Source: Pedobacter xixiisoli
GTDB lineage: Bacteria; Bacteroidota; Bacteroidia; Sphingobacteriales; Sphingobacteriaceae
NCBI RefSeq assembly: GCF_900215335.1
Contig: NZ_OCMT01000002.1
Location: forward strand, 310,001 to 374,000
DNA: 64,000 nucleotides
Direction: 5' to 3'
Position 1 is the stretch's first letter. Every line of letters begins with the position of its first letter. Below, one piece after another: positions 1 through 8,954 of the stretch. The position numbers were made by a program, and so were the translations under genes. A model generated the notes under the pieces. It was not told the origin of the DNA, made no database searches, and saw nothing but the letters and a program-made list of their open reading frames with translations.

Positions 1-1
1 A

Positions 2-616
2 GAAGAGAACGGCTATGAAGTGAGTATCTATCACGATGGGAACAGTGCGTTACAAGCTTTCCAATCGCAGTCGTTTCAGTTATTGATTTTAGATGTAATG
101 ATGCCTCAAATTACTGGTATTGATATTTGTAAACAGCTACGTGAAGCGCAGGTACAAACGCCCATATTAATGCTTACCGCCTTAGGTACTATCGATGATA
201 AAGTGAATGGTCTAGAAGCAGGTGCCGATGATTATTTAGTAAAACCTTTCCATTTTAGGGAATTGCTAGCACGTATAGAAGCCATGTTGCGTCGACAGAA
301 TTTAGGTACTGGCAGTCAACCGAATCAACTTACTTTTGAAGATGTGGTGCTTGATGTTAGCAGTAAGGAAGTAAAGAGAGCTGGCACCATCATAGAGCTT
401 ACTGCAAAAGAATTTCATTTGCTAGAGTTGTTTATGCGCAATCCTAATCGTTTGCTTTCGCGACAATACATTGCAGAACAGGTATGGGATGTAAATTTTG
501 ATACTGGCACCAATGTAGTAGATGTGTACATCAATTTCCTTCGTAATAAGATAGAAAAAGGCTTTGAGAGAAAGCTCATCCACACTAAAATAGGTATGGG
601 TTATATTTTTAAGTAA
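2..616 (+). CDS. OmpR-family response regulator, 5'-truncated by window edge
   Basis: DNA-binding response regulator that would be phosphorylated by the histidine kinase encoded next door. The frame is open to the window edge (EENGYEV precedes the first GTG at 20), so the true start lies upstream and the receiver domain lacks its first strand. Visible landmarks are the phospho-acceptor Asp in LILDVMMP, the Thr/Ala pair in MLTALG, the conserved Lys in YLVKPF, and a C-terminal winged helix (about residues 100-198 of the visible part) ending in the usual IHTKIGMGYIF motif. It lies 271 bp upstream of the kinase start on the same strand, and a metal RND pump follows, so a role in metal-responsive control of that pump is inferred. 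The family call is firm; the ligand is not. Confidence 0.93.
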   Translation, partial: EENGYEVSIYHDGNSALQAFQSQSFQLLILDVMMPQITGIDICKQLREAQVQTPILMLTALGTIDDKVNGLEAGADDYLVKPFHFRELLARIEAMLRRQNLGTGSQPNQLTFEDVVLDVSSKEVKRAGTIIELTAKEFHLLELFMRNPNRLLSRQYIAEQVWDVNFDTGTNVVDVYINFLRNKIEKGFERKLIHTKIGMGYIFK

Positions 617-698
617 GATTCAATTATGTATACTTGTTCTATTGTAGCTAATTTAATAATGTTATTTAGTTAAATTTTCTTTCGTCGCTACCGCGGGT

Positions 699-728
699 TC
701 TACTTTTTCCTTTAGCTGAAAAAGTAGA
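699..728. repeat. Hairpin in a probable dispersed intergenic element
   Basis: A perfect 11-bp inverted repeat, TCTACTTTTTC / GAAAAAGTAGA, with an 8-nt loop lies between the response regulator and the kinase. The surrounding stretch (about 680-835) is GC-richer than the flanks, codes for nothing visible, and contains phrases (CCGCGGGTTCTAC, GGCCAAGGCCGATTTTAG) that look like a repeat unit rather than leader sequence. There is no strong T-run, so I do not call it a terminator. Multi-copy status is inferred from style and not shown in this window. Confidence 0.5.
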
Positions 729-887
729 CAAAAAAGCCACGGCTGCGCCCTGTTCTACTAAAGTTACTACTAAGGCTAATTAATGCTAGCCGAACAGGCC
801 AAGGCCGATTTTAGTTAAACGAAAGACTTTGCTTTGGCAGGACAAATAGCCTACCCTTCTGAAACTTATATTTATATCTTTGAGCCA

Positions 888-2249
888 ATGAAAATAAAAG
901 ACCGCCTAGCTTTATACTTCACGCTTATTAGCACCACGGTACTTTTAGCGGTGCTTTTTGTGGTCTATTTCATCTTTATTAAATTCTTAGAAAGCGACTT
1001 TTACGACCGCTTAAATGATAGGGCTTTTATTAACGCCAACCTCTACCTAGAAGCGGACGAGATTTCGGCAGATTCCCTTAGACGAGTAAAAACAGAATAT
1101 TTAGAGACCTTAAACGGAGAGATTGTCCGTATTTACGACAGCAACAACAAACCTCGCTTCATTACCGATAACCAGCAATTTTGGACGAGTGATTTCATTA
1201 ACCAAGTGCGGAAAGCAAAGAAAATCCGTGTCAAGGAAGGGGTGCGACAAACGGTTGGCATCTTCTACAAAGACAATCAGGGCGATTTTGTGATTCTCGC
1301 TTCGGCCATAGACAATAGTACCTATAACCGTATCGGAAAGTTGAAAACCAGCATGACGGTTACGTTTATCATCATTACTGCAGGCTTACTATTGTCATCC
1401 AGATGGATTGCTAAACGAATACTTAAACCCTTGGACGTGTTCATTACCGAGGTGAAGAAAATCAAATCTAACAATCTTGATTTTAGGGTGCAGGAAAATA
1501 CCAATAAAGATGAGATTAACCTACTGGCACAAAACTTTAACCAATTGATGGACCATTTGGAGCAGGCTTTTATTCTACAGAAAACCTTTGTTGCCAATGC
1601 TTCGCACGAGTTGCGGACTCCAATTACCAGTTTATTGATGGAAGCAGAAATTGCATTGAGCCAGCCGAGGGATTCCGAAGAATATCAAAAAGCGTTACGG
1701 TCTGTGATAGAAGATGCCGATAAAATGAACGCCACCATTAACAGCTTGATGAGCTTGGCACAGGCAGATTTGGAATTGGGCAACCTGCAAACAGAGGCTT
1801 TTAGAGTAGATGAACTGCTCTGGGATTTGCAAACGCATTGGAATAAGAAGAATAACGGTAAGGCGCAACTGCACATCCAAATGCAAAACCTACCAACAGA
1901 CAGCGAAAGTTTAAAACTTATCTTTAATAAATCGCTATTGGAGATTGCTTTAAACAACATCATTGGCAATGCTTTTAAGTTTTCTAACCAACAGGATGTA
2001 GTTTGCACTTTAACTGTTACCGACCAACAACTGAATATTGCTATTCAAGATAAAGGTACAGGTATTGCAGCAGCTGACCAAAACCGTATTTATGAGCCTT
2101 TCTATACTTCGTCCAAAGATGCAGCGCTGAAAGGAAATGGCATGGGACTATATATGGCGAACAAAATCATTGCATTAGCTAAAGGAGAATTAAGTTTTGT
2201 TTCTGGTAGTGAAGGAACAACTTTTTTGGTTAGTTGGTTGGTTGTTTAG
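888..2249 (+). CDS. HAMP-domain sensor histidine kinase (CusS-like position)
   Basis: Membrane sensor kinase of 453 residues and likely partner of the upstream response regulator. The ATG at 888 is chosen because the sequence from MKIKDRLALYF onward immediately forms the first membrane segment (about residues 10-34); an upstream GTG/TTG-type extension would add a non-membrane leader inside repeat-like DNA. A periplasmic region of about 110 residues is followed by a second membrane segment near residue 155 and a HAMP linker. The dimerisation helix carries the phospho-accepting His at about 240 in NASHELRTPITS. The ATPase domain shows the N box (NNIIGNAFKFS), the G1 box (DKGTGIA) and the G2 box (GNGMGLYMANK). 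Placement ahead of a CzcA/CusA-type efflux set suggests metal or envelope-stress sensing; the signal itself is an inference. Confidence 0.93.
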   Translation: MKIKDRLALYFTLISTTVLLAVLFVVYFIFIKFLESDFYDRLNDRAFINANLYLEADEISADSLRRVKTEYLETLNGEIVRIYDSNNKPRFITDNQQFWTSDFINQVRKAKKIRVKEGVRQTVGIFYKDNQGDFVILASAIDNSTYNRIGKLKTSMTVTFIIITAGLLLSSRWIAKRILKPLDVFITEVKKIKSNNLDFRVQENTNKDEINLLAQNFNQLMDHLEQAFILQKTFVANASHELRTPITSLLMEAEIALSQPRDSEEYQKALRSVIEDADKMNATINSLMSLAQADLELGNLQTEAFRVDELLWDLQTHWNKKNNGKAQLHIQMQNLPTDSESLKLIFNKSLLEIALNNIIGNAFKFSNQQDVVCTLTVTDQQLNIAIQDKGTGIAAADQNRIYEPFYTSSKDAALKGNGMGLYMANKIIALAKGELSFVSGSEGTTFLVSWLVV

Positions 2250-2413
2250 ATGCTTAGTTGAAATAACCACATAGAAACATAGGGAACATAGGTAATTCAT
2301 TCCACCATTTACGGTTGCTAAATGCAATTGACTAGGTCTCGGTATGCTGCCTGCTCCGATTCTTCATAGAGAATGAAAACAAAAATAGAAAGGCACTTCT
2401 AAATATTCATTTC

Positions 2414-2445
2414 CAAAGATCTCTCCGCTTTAATCGAGAAGACGG
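2414..2445. repeat. Degenerate copy of a dispersed repeat (TCTCC...CGA...GACGG type)
   Basis: The phrase AAAGATCTCTCCGCTTTAAT followed by CGAGAAGACGG resembles the right arm of the fuller element at 5714-5796 and the short copies near 3100 and 32261. It lies in the 297-bp gap between the kinase and the HPF gene, a gap with no other recognisable content. It is degenerate, so membership in the family is tentative. Confidence 0.35.
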
Positions 2446-2546
2446 CTAGGAAGAACTAATTCTAAACACAAGGAGTGATAAATCATCGCTCTGCAAAAAC
2501 AAGGCAATAGGTTTTTTGTTAAGATGATATACTTAAATACCTAAAT

Positions 2547-2861
2547 ATGAATATTCAATTAAATGCCGATAAGAATTTAACGATTCACGAGCCTTACGAA
2601 GCACAGATTAAAGCACAGTTAACTAAAGACTTAGACAGATACAGCAATCATCTTTCTCGTGTAGATGTACATCTATCTGACGAGAACGGTAGCAAGGCTG
2701 GCTTAAACGATAAAAAATGTTTAATAGAAGCTCGCTTAGATGGTAAACCGCCACTTGTAGCTAGCGATTTAGGTAATACCTACGACTTAGCTTTAAAAGG
2801 CGCCACAGAAAAAATCAAAAGCGCATTGAATACTGCTGTTAGCAAGATGCAAGCCAAATAG
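2547..2861 (+). CDS. HPF/RaiA-family ribosome-associated protein (short form)
   Basis: A 104-residue protein resembling the N-terminal ribosome-binding domain of hibernation-promoting factor. It begins MNIQLNADKNLTIHEPYEAQ and continues with the alternating strand-helix pattern (VDVHLSDENG; KKCLIEARLDG) and a C-terminal helix (ALKGATEKIKSALNTAVSKM). The long HPF C-terminal dimerisation domain is absent, so it is the short YfiA/HPF type. Proteins of this family bind the 30S subunit and silence ribosomes under stress. It lies in the same orientation as the neighbouring metal genes but is followed at once by a strong terminator, so it is probably its own unit. The match is to family character; no catalytic residues exist to check. 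Confidence 0.8.
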   Translation: MNIQLNADKNLTIHEPYEAQIKAQLTKDLDRYSNHLSRVDVHLSDENGSKAGLNDKKCLIEARLDGKPPLVASDLGNTYDLALKGATEKIKSALNTAVSKMQAK

Positions 2862-2880
2862 TTCGCGTAAAATAGCGAGT

Positions 2881-2917
2881 AAAAAATCCGATTGTTGGTT
2901 TACAATCGGATTTTTTT
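2881..2917 (+). terminator. Rho-independent terminator of the HPF gene
   Basis: Perfect stem AAAAAATCCGATTG / CAATCGGATTTTTT with a small loop and a T-run, starting 19 bp after the stop codon at 2861. Confidence 0.92.
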
Positions 2918-2934
2918 GTTTTTACATCTACGCT

Positions 2935-3053
2935 GTTCGGGATTTGCAATCCCGAACTACCTATCCAAGGATTTTTAATCCTTTTAATATTTATATCAGT
3001 TCGGATCGAATATCCTATAATAGAGCTTCCGAGTTGCAAACTCCGAAGAGCAT
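2935..3053. repeat. Cluster of mini-hairpins (GGGATTTGCAATCCC type)
   Basis: Three short inverted repeats lie in tandem in the 482-bp gap 2862-3343. They are GTTCGGGATT-TGC-AATCCCGAAC (2935-2957, perfect), AAGGATT-TTT-AATCCTT (2966-2982, perfect) and CTTCCGAGTT-GCA-AACTCCGAAG (about 3027-3050, one mismatch). All share the design 'short GC-containing arm, about 3-nt loop'. The same type recurs near 13452-13500 (GGATTACAAATCC). This looks like a REP-like dispersed family. No coding frame crosses it convincingly. Confidence 0.65.
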
Positions 3054-3099
3054 AAGTAACTACTAGGAGTAAAACTGTTCAAGAGAAACATCAAATTCA

Positions 3100-3207
3100 A
3101 AGATATCTCCACTACGGTCGATATGACGGTATAGGCAGGCTAGCACTAAATATTCCCAAGCACTAGTCTCACCCTTTTAGGGAGAGATGGCAAAGCCAGA
3201 GAGGGTT
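3100..3207. repeat. Two adjoining dispersed-repeat fragments
   Basis: Positions 3100-3130 (AAAGATATCTCC then CGGTCGATATGACGG) resemble the right arm of the 5714-5796 element. Positions 3166-3207 (CTCACCCTTTTAGGGAGAGA then CCAGAGAGGG) match the CCCTCTCTGG/GGGAGAGA family seen at 8955-9000 and 12681-12773. They fill the rest of the gap before the efflux channel gene. Confidence 0.55.
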
Positions 3208-3343
3208 AAACAAACCTTTTCCTAATAGTCGGGGCAGGTTCTCCTTGAAAATGAGAGGGAACTGAACAGTGCAAAACCATTTTAATCACTTTTTAATTTC
3301 GATTTAATTCGCGTTTAATTCCATCAAAATAGCTTTGGCAACA

Positions 3344-4603
3344 ATGAAAATAAAACTATTATTCATCTGTTGCTGGCTAGGATTTGTCCAAAACATCTTA
3401 GCTCAAGATACGCTGAAGCTAAGTATCACAGAAGCTGAGAAACGTTTCGTTGCTAGTAATTACCAGTTATTACTGGCTAAATACGAGATAGAACAGGCAA
3501 AAGCCGATGTAATTACGGCCAAACTGTTCGATAATCCGGAAATCACACATGAGAATTTGCTATATAACCATGAAACCAAGCGTTTTTTGGAAACCTCATT
3601 TGCTACAGGACAATTCAACACACAAGTTTCGCAACTATTTAAGTTAGCCGGAAAACGCAACAAAAGTATAAAACTAGCCAATACCGCTGTTAAGCTGGAA
3701 GAATTTGAGTACTTCGATTTAATGAGGACCTTGCGCTATCAGCTGCGCAGTAATTTCTTTAAATTACATTCGCTGCAGCAATCTGCAAAGATTTACAGCG
3801 GACAAGTAAAAGCACTCGAGCAACTACTACAAGCTTCTAACAAACAATTAAGTTTGGGCAATATCGCCAATAAAGATGTCATCCGCATCAAATCGTTGCT
3901 TTACACTTTACAGGCAGATTACCATCAAATTGGTACCGAAATAGATGACTTAACGGCAGAACTGAAACTGTTAACGCAAATCAACGCTTCTACCATTATT
4001 GAGACTGTTGCACCAGAAAATATAGCAGGCAAAACCAATGAAATTCCCTATGCCCTATTATTAGATTCTGCAAAGACGAACAGAGTAGATTTAAAATCGG
4101 CACAAACGGCTATTACCTACGCACAGCAAAACTTAAAGTTGCAAAAAGCCAATGCCATTCCTGATGTGCAGCTATCCTTAGTTTATGATTTGAAAGGGAG
4201 CTATCCTGAAAAATACACTGGTATTGGCATTAGCATGCCTATTCCACTTTTTAATAGAAACCAAGGGGAAATCAAAAAAGCTAAAATAGCAATAGAGGCA
4301 CAACAAACGGCCTATAATCAAGTAGAAAATGCATTGTCTAATGAAGTCTTTAAAGCTTATCAGAATGCCAAACGAATCGAAAGCTTAATGGGCAGTAGAG
4401 ACCAAGATTTTAATCAGGATTACAAAAAGTTGATTGACGAAGTGACCAAGAACTTTGCTAAACGAAACATCAGTTTATTGGAGTTTTTAGATTTCTACGA
4501 GTCTTACAAAGAGAACGTCTTGCAATACAATCAACTACAATACGAGCGTATCAACGCTAAAGAAGAAATCAATTTTGTTACTGGAACTACCTTATTCAAA
4601 TAA
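3344..4603 (+). CDS. TolC/CusC-type outer-membrane efflux channel
   Basis: A 419-residue exported protein and the first gene of a three-gene tripartite metal-efflux unit. The ATG at 3344 gives a clean signal peptide (MKIKLLFICCWLGFVQNILA, then QD); the TTG at 3335 only adds three residues. Long heptad-rich helices dominate (for example around residues 150-215 and 305-355), as expected for the trimeric alpha-barrel of the outer-membrane efflux family, with the internal duplication visible as two helix-strand-helix halves. The inner-membrane partner is a heavy-metal-type RND pump, so this is best read as a CzcC/CusC analogue. The stop is 3 bp before the start of the membrane-fusion gene, implying co-transcription. 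Confidence 0.9.
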   Translation: MKIKLLFICCWLGFVQNILAQDTLKLSITEAEKRFVASNYQLLLAKYEIEQAKADVITAKLFDNPEITHENLLYNHETKRFLETSFATGQFNTQVSQLFKLAGKRNKSIKLANTAVKLEEFEYFDLMRTLRYQLRSNFFKLHSLQQSAKIYSGQVKALEQLLQASNKQLSLGNIANKDVIRIKSLLYTLQADYHQIGTEIDDLTAELKLLTQINASTIIETVAPENIAGKTNEIPYALLLDSAKTNRVDLKSAQTAITYAQQNLKLQKANAIPDVQLSLVYDLKGSYPEKYTGIGISMPIPLFNRNQGEIKKAKIAIEAQQTAYNQVENALSNEVFKAYQNAKRIESLMGSRDQDFNQDYKKLIDEVTKNFAKRNISLLEFLDFYESYKENVLQYNQLQYERINAKEEINFVTGTTLFK

Positions 4604-4606
4604 AGC

Positions 4607-5701
4607 ATGTCTTATATTTCATCCTCAAAAAAATACTTATATCTCCTAGCGCTAGCTGGAACGATTGCACAGAGTTGCACCACGACTAACACTACGGTAA
4701 CAGACGACAAGTTTGAAGTTACTGATTCGTTGATCAGCAAGTTATTGATTGATACGGTACAATCACCAAATAACCGCATGGACCTTAATTTTTCTGCAAA
4801 GATTACCGCTAATGAAGATTTACAGGCATCCATTTACCCCATGGTAAGCGGTATTGTAGGTGCAGTTAATGTGAAAATTGGCGACAGAGTAAGCAAAGGG
4901 CAGGTATTGGCTAATGTGAGCAGTGCAGAGATGGCTGGCTTCGATAAAGAAGTAATTAGCGCCGATGCGGAATTAAAAATTGCCGAAAGAGCATTAAAAC
5001 AAGCAGAAGAATTGTACAAAAGTGGTTTGAGTTCGGCAAAGGAATTGGAAGAAGTACAAAATGATTTAATCATTAAAAAAGCAGAATTGCAACGTGCTAA
5101 AACTACTTTAAGACTTAATGGCGGCAACACCAAAGGTGACTACAAGGTAAGCTCTCCTATTGCTGGCTTTGTGATTGAAAAGAACGTGAACAGTCACATG
5201 CAATTGCGTGCTGATAATGAAGATGCCTTATTTAAGGTAGCAGATTTATCTAACGTTTGGGCAGTGATTAACATTTACGAATCGGAATTTGCCATGTTAA
5301 AGGAAGGTGATGAAGTGGAAGTTTCAGTACTGTCTTATCCTGAGAAAACCTACAGCGGTAAAATTGAGCGTATCTACAACACCATCGATAATGAAAGTAG
5401 GGTAATTAATGCAAGAGTAAGCATCGCCAACAAAGATTTAAGCTTGAAACCAGGTATGATGGCTACGGTTAAGGTGGCGGCTAAATCAGACATCAAACTA
5501 CCTTCTATTAATCCCAAAGCAGTGATTTTTGATGAGAACAAAAACTACGTGTTGGTATTAGACCCTAAACAAAAAATACGGGTACAAGAGATAGAAATTG
5601 GTCGTAAAACCGCTAACCGTACTTATGTGAGCAAAGGCTTAAACGCTGGAGATAAAGTAGTGGCTTCTAAGCAGGTTTTCTTGTTTGAGAGTTTGAAGTA
5701 A
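4607..5701 (+). CDS. Membrane-fusion (HlyD/CusB-type) lipoprotein of the metal efflux pump
   Basis: A 364-residue periplasmic adaptor linking the RND pump to the outer-membrane channel. The N-terminus has a lipoprotein signal with the lipobox ending at Cys24 (TIAQSC). A biotinyl-lipoyl-like half-motif follows (GIVGAVNVKIGDRVSKGQVL), then a coiled-coil hairpin (about residues 110-170), the second lipoyl half (YKVSSPIAGFVIEKNV), the beta-barrel domain and a C-terminal membrane-proximal domain (GLNAGDKVVASKQVF). It starts 3 bp after the channel gene. A 111-bp gap holding a hairpin repeat separates it from the pump gene. I do not see the extra metal-binding YHS or DUF3347 domain that some CusB proteins carry, although a free-standing DUF3347 protein occurs at 16244-16786. 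Confidence 0.9.
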   Translation: MSYISSSKKYLYLLALAGTIAQSCTTTNTTVTDDKFEVTDSLISKLLIDTVQSPNNRMDLNFSAKITANEDLQASIYPMVSGIVGAVNVKIGDRVSKGQVLANVSSAEMAGFDKEVISADAELKIAERALKQAEELYKSGLSSAKELEEVQNDLIIKKAELQRAKTTLRLNGGNTKGDYKVSSPIAGFVIEKNVNSHMQLRADNEDALFKVADLSNVWAVINIYESEFAMLKEGDEVEVSVLSYPEKTYSGKIERIYNTIDNESRVINARVSIANKDLSLKPGMMATVKVAAKSDIKLPSINPKAVIFDENKNYVLVLDPKQKIRVQEIEIGRKTANRTYVSKGLNAGDKVVASKQVFLFESLK

Positions 5702-5713
5702 TTGCCCATACCC

Positions 5714-5796
5714 CGTCATTTCGACGAAGTATGAGGAGAAATCTGTCAGCTAGTATTACTTAGCCTGGAGATCTCTCACCTACGTTCGAGATGACG
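5714..5796. repeat. Dispersed hairpin element between efflux genes
   Basis: The left arm CGTCATTTCGACGAAGTATG then GAGAAATCT pairs imperfectly with the right arm AGATCTCTC then CGTTCGAGATGACG, making a long imperfect hairpin about 83 bp across. It sits inside what should be one operon (between the adaptor and the pump). Related fragments lie at 2414, 3100 and 32261, and a related but distinct design lies at 9091-9152. Confidence 0.7.
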
Positions 5797-5812
5797 AATA
5801 AGTAAACACAAC

Positions 5813-8800
5813 ATGAATAAACTGATTAAAACCATCATTGGGTTTTCCTTAAAAAATAAATACTTCATCTTTTTCACCACCTTTATTTTGGTGTTAGCCG
5901 GTTACTTGAGTTTCAAGAAAACCACTATCGAAGCCTTCCCTGATGTGACCAATACCAACGTCACTATTATTACGCAGTGGCCTGGCAGAAGTGCCGAAGA
6001 GGTAGAAAAATTTGTTACCCGTCCGCTAGAGATCGCAATGAACCCCACGGAAAAAAGAACCAGTATCCGTTCTTCTTCCCTATTTGGGCTCTCTATTGTT
6101 AAAATCACTTTTGATGATGATGTAGATTACGCCTTTGCCAGAGTGCAGGTGAATAACCACATTGAAGAAGCGGATTTGCCTGATGGCATACAACCCGAGG
6201 TACAACCTCCCTATGGACCTACAGGCGAGATTTTCCGCTATACATTAAGCAGCGATCAAAAGTCGGTTAAGGAACTAAAAACGATACAAGATTGGACCAT
6301 ACAAAGGGAATTACTTTCTGTGTCTGGTATAGCTGATGTAGTGAGTTTTGGTGGAGAAGTGAAGACTTATCAAATTACCGTAGACCCACAAAAAGCAATA
6401 CAGTATAATGTAACTGCAACCGAATTATTCGAAGCCGTTTCTAAAAGTAACATTAACGTAGGTGGCGATGTCATTGTACAAGGCGGACAAGCTTATGTAG
6501 TGAGAGGTATTGGGGTTTTAAATAACATTGAAGAAATTAAAAATGTAGTTGTAGATAACTATAATGGCATTCCTATTTACGTAAAAACCATTGCCGAAGT
6601 TACCGAAGCTGCTTTACCACGCTTGGGTCAGGTGGGTAGAGATTACGACCCAGATGTAGTGCAGGGAATTGTGGTGATGCGCAAGGGCGAAAATCCGAGC
6701 GAAGTCATCAAGAAGCTAAAAGTAAAGATTGAAGAAATCAACAACAACATCTTACCTGATGATGTAAAAATCAAATCTTTCTATGACCGTGAAGATTTGG
6801 TAAACTTTGCCACGCATACCGTAATGGGCAACATGTTCGAAGGGATTTTGTTCGTAACCGTTATCGTATTCCTTTTCATGGCCGATTGGAGAACTACCTT
6901 GATTGTATCGGTAGTGATTCCGCTGGCTTTACTATTTGCCTTTATCTGTTTAAAGTTAAAAGGCATGTCGGCCAACCTGCTATCTATGGGTGCCATCGAT
7001 TTCGGGATTATCATTGATGGTGCGGTGGTCATGGTTGAGGGTATTTTTGTAGTGCTGGACCAGAAAGCCCGAAAAGTGGGAATGGAGAAATTCAACAAAA
7101 TTAGCAAGCTCGGCCTGATAAAAAAAGCCTGTTTAGAGAACGGCAAAGGTATTTTCTTTGCCAAACTGATTATCATTACCGGCTTGATGCCTATTTTCAC
7201 CTTCGAAAAAGTAGAAGGTAAAATGTTTTCGCCATTGGCATGGACACTGAGTTTTGCCTTATTAGGTGCGTTATTGCTAACCTTTACCTTGGTGCCGGCC
7301 ATGGCGAGCATTTTACTAAAGAAAAACGTTAAGGAGAAACACAATATCTTTTTGGAGTTCATCACCAAATACACCTTAAAAGCATACGACAAGTGTTTTA
7401 AATTTAAGAAAGTAGCATTTTACACGTCTATTGTTCTTTTAATTGTCGGCATTTTCAGTTTTAAGTTTTTGGGTAGCGAGTTCTTACCTAACCTTGATGA
7501 AGGCTCTATCTACGTTCGTGCTACCGGACCATTGAGTATTTCCTTAGATGAAACCAAAAAGCTTTCTAACGAGATGCGTAAAATCTTCCTGAGCTTTGAG
7601 GAAGTGAAGCAGGTTTTATCGCAAACAGGTAGGCCAAATGATGGTACTGATGCCACTGGTTTCTATAATATGGAGTTCCATGTGGATATCTGCCCTAAAA
7701 AAGAATGGAAGCGAAAGCAGACCAAAGAGCAGCTGATTGAGCGCATGCAAGAGAAACTGAAAGGATTTCCGGGCATTAGCTTAAACTTCTCGCAACCCAT
7801 TTCAGATAATGTAGAGGAAGCTGTTTCTGGAGTTAAGGGCTCTATTGTAGTGAAGCTTTTCGGCGACAACTTCGAGTTTATTGAACAAGAAGAAGAGAAA
7901 ATTTACAACATCTTAAAAACAGTAGAAGGCATCGAAGATTTGGGGATTTTAAGAAACTTAGGTCAGCCAGAATTGCAAATAGATTTAAGTCAGCGTAAAA
8001 TGGGTTTATATGGCGTAAGCACAGCTGATGCCAATGCCGTAGTAGAAATGGCCATTGGCGGTAAAGCAGCAACCCAAATTTACGAAGGCGAGAAGAAATT
8101 CGACCTGATTATCCGTTACCCAGAAGATTTTAGAAACGACGAAACCGCTATCGCCAACTTGCGTGTACCTACTATTTCTGGATCTAAGGTGCCATTGGGC
8201 GAAATTGCAAGGATTAAGAAAATTACGGGCCCTAGTATGATTTACCGTGATAAACACACTCGCTACGGAGCTATCAAGTTCTCTATCCGTGGTCGTGATA
8301 TGGGTAGTGTAATTGCCGAAGCACAACAAAAAGTAAATGCAGCCATTAAGTTGCCAAAGCCATACCGTTTAGAATGGGCAGGAGACTTTGAAAATCAGCA
8401 GCGAGCAAGCAAGCAGCTTTCTCAAGCAGTTCCTATTAGTTTATTATTGATTTTCTTTATCCTGTTCATTTTATTCGGTAATTTTAAAGATGCGCTGCTA
8501 GTGTTAAATAATGTTCCTTTTGCAATGGTTGGTGGCATTTTAGCATTGCTAGCCACAGGCATTAACTTTAACATTTCGGCAGGTATTGGTTTTATTGCGC
8601 TATTCGGTATTTGTGTACAAAACGGGGTAATACTCATCACTAAGTTTAAAAGTAACATTGTAGAGTTAAAGCACCACCCTACTTGGACATTTGCAGATTC
8701 TATTAAAGATGGTATAGCCACTAGGATGCGCCCCGTAATTATGACAGCATTGATGGCGGCTATCGGTTTGCTACCAGCAGCCTTATCTACAGGTATCGGT

Positions 8801-8941
8801 TCTGAAGCTTCTAAACCTTTGGCGGTTGTTGTTATCGGTGGTTTAATTACCAATACGCTGTTTAATTTATTCGTTTATCCAATTGTATTTTATTGGAGTT
8901 ACAAGAAGAAAGCAACACATTTACAGGAAGTGATTGCGTAG
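5813..8941 (+). CDS. Heavy-metal RND efflux pump (CzcA/CusA family)
   Basis: A 1042-residue inner-membrane proton/cation antiporter that drives metal export through the preceding adaptor and channel. The first membrane segment is near residues 13-31, followed by the large periplasmic porter domain and the typical HME opening (TIEAFPDVTNTNVTIITQWP). Transmembrane helix 4 carries the signature DFGIIIDGAVVMVE at about residues 396-409, which resembles the divalent-cation (Co/Zn/Cd, CzcA) subgroups more than the Cu/Ag CusA signature. The family Asn after the last Glu is Gly here. Further membrane clusters occur near 345-500 and 870-1030. Full length, no frameshift. Metal specificity is inferred from the motif only. 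Confidence 0.94.
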   Translation: MNKLIKTIIGFSLKNKYFIFFTTFILVLAGYLSFKKTTIEAFPDVTNTNVTIITQWPGRSAEEVEKFVTRPLEIAMNPTEKRTSIRSSSLFGLSIVKITFDDDVDYAFARVQVNNHIEEADLPDGIQPEVQPPYGPTGEIFRYTLSSDQKSVKELKTIQDWTIQRELLSVSGIADVVSFGGEVKTYQITVDPQKAIQYNVTATELFEAVSKSNINVGGDVIVQGGQAYVVRGIGVLNNIEEIKNVVVDNYNGIPIYVKTIAEVTEAALPRLGQVGRDYDPDVVQGIVVMRKGENPSEVIKKLKVKIEEINNNILPDDVKIKSFYDREDLVNFATHTVMGNMFEGILFVTVIVFLFMADWRTTLIVSVVIPLALLFAFICLKLKGMSANLLSMGAIDFGIIIDGAVVMVEGIFVVLDQKARKVGMEKFNKISKLGLIKKACLENGKGIFFAKLIIITGLMPIFTFEKVEGKMFSPLAWTLSFALLGALLLTFTLVPAMASILLKKNVKEKHNIFLEFITKYTLKAYDKCFKFKKVAFYTSIVLLIVGIFSFKFLGSEFLPNLDEGSIYVRATGPLSISLDETKKLSNEMRKIFLSFEEVKQVLSQTGRPNDGTDATGFYNMEFHVDICPKKEWKRKQTKEQLIERMQEKLKGFPGISLNFSQPISDNVEEAVSGVKGSIVVKLFGDNFEFIEQEEEKIYNILKTVEGIEDLGILRNLGQPELQIDLSQRKMGLYGVSTADANAVVEMAIGGKAATQIYEGEKKFDLIIRYPEDFRNDETAIANLRVPTISGSKVPLGEIARIKKITGPSMIYRDKHTRYGAIKFSIRGRDMGSVIAEAQQKVNAAIKLPKPYRLEWAGDFENQQRASKQLSQAVPISLLLIFFILFILFGNFKDALLVLNNVPFAMVGGILALLATGINFNISAGIGFIALFGICVQNGVILITKFKSNIVELKHHPTWTFADSIKDGIATRMRPVIMTALMAAIGLLPAALSTGIGSEASKPLAVVVIGGLITNTLFNLFVYPIVFYWSYKKKATHLQEVIA

Positions 8942-8954
8942 GTACTTACTTGCT

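Noticed and set aside
834..887. Upstream start of the histidine kinase
   Set aside because: The added 18 residues lie in repeat-like DNA, and the membrane segment begins naturally from the ATG at 888.
6781..7392. 203-codon open frame antisense to the RND pump
   Set aside because: A shadow of the pump coding sequence; composition follows the sense gene, and there is no start region or domain.
8422..8853. 143-codon antisense frame at the 3' end of the pump gene
   Set aside because: Antisense shadow of membrane helices.
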